From contig CALGRN010000292.1 in the NCBI GenBank assembly GCA_937880835.1, positions 1 to 9,705 of the forward strand: a DNA stretch of 9,705 nt, in the 5' to 3' direction. Both the position numbers and the translations under genes were made by a program. Every line of letters begins with the position of its first letter. Position 1 is the first letter of the stretch. The notes under the pieces were generated by a model. That model was not told the DNA's origin. It was given only the letters and a program-made list of their open reading frames with translations, and searched no databases. Source of the DNA: an uncultured Prevotella sp. (lineage in GTDB: Bacteria; Bacteroidota; Bacteroidia; Bacteroidales; Bacteroidaceae). This document shows, piece after piece, positions 5,815 through 9,705 of the stretch.

Positions 5815-7776
5815 TCAATCTGTCAATGTTTCTTCATCGTCGGGCAAGTCCTCTTCTATCACAAGATTGTCTATAATGAAGTTCTGACGCTCCATTGTGT
5901 TCTTGCCCATGTAATATTCCAACAGCTTCTGAACTTGGTCGGTCTTGTGCAGCGTCACTTGTTCAAGACGCATATCCGGACCTATGAAATGAGCAAATTC
6001 ATCGGGACTGATCTCTCCAAGTCCTTTAAATCGTGTTATTTCAGGGTCAGGTGCAAGAGCCGAAATAGCCTTAACGCGCTCTTCTTCGCTATAACAATAG
6101 CGTGTTATAAAATCATTCTTGCGCTCGCCTTTGCCCATTTTTGCATCGTTATCGGCTATGACTTTCTTGTCCTTTATCTTCGTCCTGCGGTTTCGAACGC
6201 GGAAAAGCGGTGTTTGAAGAACATACACATGACCTTTCTTTATAAGTTCGGGAAAGAACTGCAAGAAGAATGTTATTATCAGAAGACGTATGTGCATGCC
6301 GTCCACATCGGCGTCGGTAGCTACTATTACCTTATTATATCGCAGCGTGTCAAGTCCGTCTTCTATATCCAAAGCAGCTTGCAGAAGATTGAATTCTTCG
6401 TTTTCGTAAACCACTTTCTTTGTTAATCCGAACGAGTTTAAAGGCTTTCCGCGCAAAGAGAATACTGCTTGCGTATTTACATCTCGACTTTTTGTTATAC
6501 TTCCGCTTGCCGAATCGCCCTCTGTTATGAATATTGAGCTTTCTTCTTTTCTGTCGTTCTTTACATCAGAGAAATGCACACGGCAGTCTCTTAACTTTCT
6601 GTTGTGCAGGTTAGCTTTCTTTGCTCGTTCTCTTGCAAGCTTCGTTACGCCTGCCATAGCTTTGCGTTCGCGCTCGCTTTCTTTTATTTTATTCTCCATT
6701 ACATCAGCAGAATCGCTGTTGATATGCAGATAATTGTCAACTTGTTGCTTTAAAAAGTCGCCTACGTATTTGTTTATTGACTCGCCGTTTGGTGACATTT
6801 GCGTTGAACCGAGCTTGATTTTAGTCTGACTTTCAAACACCGGCTCTTCCACATTTATAGCTATCGCCGCTACAATACCATTGCGGATGTCGGTATATTC
6901 ATAGTTCTTGTTGAAGAACTCCTTTATTGTCTTGGCTATATGTTCTTTGAATGCGCTCTGATGTGTACCTCCTTGCGTTGTATGTTGACCGTTTACGAAC
7001 GAATGGTATTCTTCTCCGTACTGGTTTGTATGTGTGAATGCAATCTCTATATCTTCACCTTTGCAATGTATTATAGGGTAAAGTCCTTCGTTGGTCATAT
7101 TGTCATTGAGCAGATCTTCAAGCCCGTTGCGGCTGCGTATGCGTCTGCCGTTATACATTATGGTAAGTCCGGAATTGAGATAGGTGTAGTTTCGCAACAT
7201 TGTCTCCACTATATCATCGTGGAATTTATAGTTTTGAAACAGCGTATTGTCTGGTTCAAAGTAGATGAATGTACCTGTTTCATCTGCCATATCGCGTGTT
7301 TTGTCACTTTTCTTGATACCCTTCTCAAAAGCAACTTCGCGCACTTTACCTTCTCTGAACGATTTTACTTCAAAATGAGAGCTTAGCGCATTGACTGCCT
7401 TAATACCCACACCGTTGAGTCCGACGCTTTTCTTGAATGCCTTTGTATCATATTTTCCGCCTGTGTTCAGCACACTTACAGCTTCCACAAGTTTTCCTTG
7501 CGGAATACCTCTTCCGTAGTCTCTGACCGTAACACGCAGATTTTCGTCTATGTCAACCTCTATTCTGTCACCCTCATTCATCTTGAACTCGTCGATGGAA
7601 TTATCGATAACTTCTTTCAACAGCACGTATATTCCGTCCTCAGGAAGTGTTCCGTCGCCCAGTCTTCCTATATACATACCCGGCCTGGTGCGTACATGTT
7701 CCATATCCGAAAGATGCCGGATATTCTCATCTGTGTATTCTACTTGCGGCTTTATTTGCATGTCTTCTGTCGGCAT
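5815..7776 (-). CDS. parE: DNA topoisomerase IV subunit B (ATPase subunit)
   Basis: The ATP-hydrolysing subunit of topoisomerase IV, which with ParC decatenates daughter chromosomes and relaxes supercoils. The 653 residues carry a GHKL ATPase with Asn59 in EVIDNSIDE, DYGRGIP (86-92) and GVGIKAVNALS (122-132). The transducer domain has QTK at 317-319, whose lysine contacts the ATP gamma-phosphate in the family. The toprim domain has Glu419 in EGDSASGS and Asp488/Asp490/Asp492 in DADVDG; FKGLGE (583-588) follows. I call ParE rather than GyrB from RTRPGMYIGRLGDG, YVLLKEVIDNSIDEF and SITKSRDVNTQAVFSLRGKPLN, which are typical of Bacteroidetes ParE. Met1 at 7776 gives a few unconserved residues before the domain; Met6 is possible. 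It lies 108 bp after the GNAT gene, with a terminator after it. parC is not in the window. Confidence 0.93.
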   Translation of the reverse strand: MPTEDMQIKPQVEYTDENIRHLSDMEHVRTRPGMYIGRLGDGTLPEDGIYVLLKEVIDNSIDEFKMNEGDRIEVDIDENLRVTVRDYGRGIPQGKLVEAVSVLNTGGKYDTKAFKKSVGLNGVGIKAVNALSSHFEVKSFREGKVREVAFEKGIKKSDKTRDMADETGTFIYFEPDNTLFQNYKFHDDIVETMLRNYTYLNSGLTIMYNGRRIRSRNGLEDLLNDNMTNEGLYPIIHCKGEDIEIAFTHTNQYGEEYHSFVNGQHTTQGGTHQSAFKEHIAKTIKEFFNKNYEYTDIRNGIVAAIAINVEEPVFESQTKIKLGSTQMSPNGESINKYVGDFLKQQVDNYLHINSDSADVMENKIKESERERKAMAGVTKLARERAKKANLHNRKLRDCRVHFSDVKNDRKEESSIFITEGDSASGSITKSRDVNTQAVFSLRGKPLNSFGLTKKVVYENEEFNLLQAALDIEDGLDTLRYNKVIVATDADVDGMHIRLLIITFFLQFFPELIKKGHVYVLQTPLFRVRNRRTKIKDKKVIADNDAKMGKGERKNDFITRYCYSEEERVKAISALAPDPEITRFKGLGEISPDEFAHFIGPDMRLEQVTLHKTDQVQKLLEYYMGKNTMERQNFIIDNLVIEEDLPDDEETLTD

Positions 7777-7884
7777 ATCTTCTAAGTTTGCAGGTTTATT
7801 TTATCATGATGCATTGTTTTATTGCCTCTCACTTCTTTCACAACATTGTATAACAGAGGTCATTAGTTCAGAAAACGAAAAATC
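7777..7884. other. Spacer between the GNAT gene and parE
   Basis: I see no TAnnTTTG promoter element and no stem followed by a T run in these 108 bp. The absence of a terminator supports co-transcription of parE with the GNAT gene. AGAAG lies just before the parE ATG and may serve as a weak ribosome-binding site. Confidence 0.4.
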
Positions 7885-9030
7885 TTATATGCTTTTCTTG
7901 TAGCATCTTCTTCTTTTATGGTTCACTGTTTCGAGATATTCCCATTGGCTTTGCACATTTCCGTTCATCTCCATTTCAACCTGACTTTCGCCCCATTTGA
8001 AGCCGTAAGCCTGATAGCGCGGTATAAGATCGGAGAACATAAGAGCATTTGCACCTTTCATTCTATATTCCGGAAGGACACCAAGCAACAGCAAATCCAC
8101 TCCTTCTGTTTTATGATACTTGATTGCTTTAAGCAAATGCCACCAACCGAAAGGCAGCAGACGTCCTCTGCGACACTTCTGCAAAGCACGCGAAAGCGAA
8201 GGAATGGTGATGCCGACACCGCACAGTTTCCTGTCAGCATTCCAATCTTCGACAAGCGTTATCAAGTTTAAGTCAGCTAGTTTCAAATACATATCCACGT
8301 ACTGATCTATCTGTTTATCGCTCAATTCGGAGAAACCGTACAAGTCTTTGAATGTTGCGTTTATGAGTTGGAATATCTTTTTGCCGTATCCACCTTTGAA
8401 AACATCCTTCTTTGTCAGTTTCCTTACATGCAGATTGTAGCGTTTCTCTATCATCTCGGCAATTTTGGCATACTTCTCGGGGATTGTTTCCGGAACGAAA
8501 ATCTTATATTCCACATAGTCATTATCCTTTTCATATCCCCCCATTTCCTCCATGTGCTGAGGATAATAAGGATAATTATATATGGTAGCCATTGTTCCGA
8601 GCTGGTCAAATCCCCATATCAACATGCCCTCAGGGTCCATGTCTGTGAAGCCGAGAGGTCCTACAATCTCGTTCATTCCCTTTTCTTTTCCATACTCCTC
8701 GACAGCTGCAAGCAAAGCCTTTGAAACCTCCTTGTCGTCCACAAAGTCAATCCATCCGAATCTTACGCTTTTCTTTTGCCACTTCTCGTTTGCCTTATGA
8801 TTGATTATTGCCGCAACTCTTCCGGCGAGCTTTCCATCCTTATAAGCAAGAAAATATTCTGCTTCGCAAAACTCGAATGCTGCATTCTTCTCCTTGTTCA
8901 GCGTATTCATATCATCGCTGAAAAGGTTTGGGACATCATATTCGTTGCCTTCGTAAAGTTGATAATGGAAGTCTATGAAAGCAGCAAGATCCTTTTTGTT
9001 TACCACTTTCTTTATATATATTGATGACAT
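7885..9030 (-). CDS. GNAT-like acyltransferase family protein, substrate unknown
   Basis: A 381-residue cytoplasmic protein with no signal peptide or membrane segment. The C-terminal part has an acetyl-CoA-binding-like GNAT motif, LLGVLPEYRMKGANALMF (about 315-332), matching the V-x-P-x-x-R-x-x-G pattern. The N-terminal half has a second GNAT-like strand pair, YFLAYKDGKLAGRVAAIIN (59-77), followed by a conserved-looking block GPLGFTDMDPEG (124-135), so it may be a double-GNAT fold. Similar proteins of about 380 residues are widespread in Bacteroidetes and usually annotated only as N-acetyltransferase or hypothetical. Acetyl transfer and the substrate are inference. The start at 9030 follows a well-formed promoter closely. 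It probably heads a transcript that includes parE. The short ORFs in other frames across it are shadows. Confidence 0.75.
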   Translation of the reverse strand: MSSIYIKKVVNKKDLAAFIDFHYQLYEGNEYDVPNLFSDDMNTLNKEKNAAFEFCEAEYFLAYKDGKLAGRVAAIINHKANEKWQKKSVRFGWIDFVDDKEVSKALLAAVEEYGKEKGMNEIVGPLGFTDMDPEGMLIWGFDQLGTMATIYNYPYYPQHMEEMGGYEKDNDYVEYKIFVPETIPEKYAKIAEMIEKRYNLHVRKLTKKDVFKGGYGKKIFQLINATFKDLYGFSELSDKQIDQYVDMYLKLADLNLITLVEDWNADRKLCGVGITIPSLSRALQKCRRGRLLPFGWWHLLKAIKYHKTEGVDLLLLGVLPEYRMKGANALMFSDLIPRYQAYGFKWGESQVEMEMNGNVQSQWEYLETVNHKRRRCYKKSI

Positions 9031-9043
9031 CTCTTATTTATTA

Positions 9044-9064
9044 CACGTTAAAGCTTTAAACGTG
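9044..9064. promoter_or_regulatory. Inverted repeat abutting the GNAT promoter
   Basis: CACGTT (9044-9049) and AACGTG (9059-9064) are perfect 6-bp arms around a core that contains AAAGCTTT, itself palindromic. The repeat starts at the base next to the -7 box and covers the expected transcription start. It could be a repressor operator or a 5'-end mRNA hairpin. Confidence 0.45.
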
Positions 9065-9095
9065 CAAATATAGCAAATTAAAGTCAGACAGCCAA
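9065..9095 (-). promoter_or_regulatory. Bacteroidetes-type promoter of the GNAT gene
   Basis: On the minus strand a TTG -33 core (9093-9095) lies exactly 20 bp from TATATTTG (9065-9072), a perfect TAnnTTTG -7 box. Initiation would be near 9058, about 28 nt before the ATG at 9030. This is the best-formed promoter in the window and likely also drives parE. Confidence 0.7.
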
Positions 9096-9125
9096 GAAAA
9101 GCCTTTCAGTTTTTCATATTATTAT

Positions 9126-9230
9126 CCTTTGGCATAGATATGATATATAACTCTATATATTAATATCTTTCTATTGTTTAGAAACAACCGGGTCGTAATT
9201 GTTTATATCTTATTCAAACGATGCCAAAGG
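9126..9230. repeat. 10-bp perfect inverted repeat bounding an 85-bp AT-rich segment
   Basis: CCTTTGGCAT (9126-9135) and ATGCCAAAGG (9221-9230) are exact reverse complements. Between them lie a smaller palindrome, TTGTTTAGAAACAA (9174-9187), and alternating TATATA tracts around 9140-9165. The element sits between the DUF4276 gene and the GNAT promoter. It could be a long-range RNA stem at the end of the DUF4276 transcript, or the ends of a tiny mobile or recombination remnant; I see no flanking target duplication. Confidence 0.5.
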
Positions 9231-9274
9231 CAGAACATGTATGAGATTACGACTTCTCTAAGTTGAAGATTCTG

Positions 9275-9705
9275 TCATATCTTCCCGATTTTTTCTATCC
9301 ATTGATGAAATCTCGGAGATTTTTCTTTTATCTTTTCAATGCCAATAGCTTCGGCAAGACAATTTCCATAAACGATTTTATTGTATCCTTTAATAATACG
9401 TTCCAATCTGTGACCGGGAGAAGTTTCTTTACTGTTATTAATCATTTCAGGATTATCGAAATCATTAAAAGTCTGTATTAACTCTTCTTTTCCCACAAGT
9501 TCATTCTCTGGTATCTGATTGTAGAAGACTTTTATATCATTAAACAGGAGACCTTCAAATTCATGTAATTGAATATAAGGAATAAAACGTATGCTAACAT
9601 CATCAGAGATATCAGCTTGCATTGCATTTTCCAAAAAAATCAATCTTTCATTTTTGTCTGTAATCTTCTCTCCTTCTTTCCATTTTGGAAAATCATGTTT
9701 GGCGT
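9275..9705 (-). CDS. DUF4276 family protein, C-terminal part, 5' end outside window
   Basis: The frame is open from the right edge (first whole codon at 9703) to a TGA at 9275-9277, giving 142 visible residues. An ATG is not needed inside the window: the codon at 9643 is an in-frame TTG within conserved sequence. I recognise the family from HDFPKWKEGEK, then LENAMQADI, RFIPYIQLHEFEGLLF, ETSPGHRLERIIKGY and the terminal SPRFHQWIEKIG. DUF4276 proteins are about 200-230 residues, so roughly the first third is missing. From general knowledge the family is toprim-like and often follows an AAA/SMC-like ATPase gene, a pairing suspected to act in phage defence; that gene would lie beyond the right edge. 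Function here is inference. Base composition is AT-rich compared with parE and lipA. Confidence 0.8.
   Translation of the reverse strand, partial: AKHDFPKWKEGEKITDKNERLIFLENAMQADISDDVSIRFIPYIQLHEFEGLLFNDIKVFYNQIPENELVGKEELIQTFNDFDNPEMINNSKETSPGHRLERIIKGYNKIVYGNCLAEAIGIEKIKEKSPRFHQWIEKIGKI

Noticed and set aside
7826..7860. CCTCT/AGAGG arms between the GNAT gene and parE
   Set aside because: Only five pairs around a loop of about 25 nt and no T run, so it is too weak to call a terminator.
5935..7903. Plus-strand ORFs opposite parE
   Set aside because: They are low-complexity shadow translations opposite a fully conserved ParE reading frame.

Overview
The window looks like chromosome from a low-GC member of the Bacteroidales, most like Prevotella or a close relative. 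The protein sequences are Bacteroidetes-type: a ParE with an EGDSASGS toprim motif, a 536-residue periplasmic S41 protease, and a TPR-containing hybrid histidine kinase. Intergenic DNA is AT-rich, and several starts are preceded by the Bacteroidetes promoter pattern (TTTG or TTG, about 20 bp, then TAnnTTTG) rather than sigma70 boxes. The species assignment is inference; no rRNA is present.

All six genes lie on the minus strand, so transcription runs right to left. From the right edge: (i) the 3' part of a DUF4276-family gene, cut by the window edge (9275-9705); (ii) a 244-bp spacer with a 10-bp inverted repeat 85 bp apart and a good promoter; (iii) a 381-residue GNAT-like protein (7885-9030), then topoisomerase IV subunit B, parE (5815-7776), with 108 bp and no clear promoter between them; (iv) an intrinsic-terminator-like hairpin only about 17 nt before an exported S41/C-terminal processing protease (4134-5744); (v) a 699-bp gene-free stretch unusually rich in perfect inverted repeats, including a small array with a 22-bp period; (vi) lipoyl synthase lipA (2538-3434) with its own promoter and a leader of about 100 nt; (vii) a hybrid two-component kinase with a lipoprotein-like signal, TPR repeats, one membrane segment, HisKA, HATPase and the start of a receiver domain, running off the left edge (1-2319).

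Most of the content is housekeeping: chromosome decatenation (ParE), lipoate cofactor synthesis (LipA) and envelope proteolysis (S41 protease). The hybrid kinase is a sensor whose targets cannot be read here. The DUF4276 fragment is the only accessory-looking coding piece and may be the tail of an ATPase plus toprim-like pair outside the window. No tRNA, rRNA, CRISPR array, insertion sequence or complete new system is visible. The best candidates for undescribed structure are the repeat cluster at 3599-4019 and the inverted-repeat-bounded spacer at 9126-9230.
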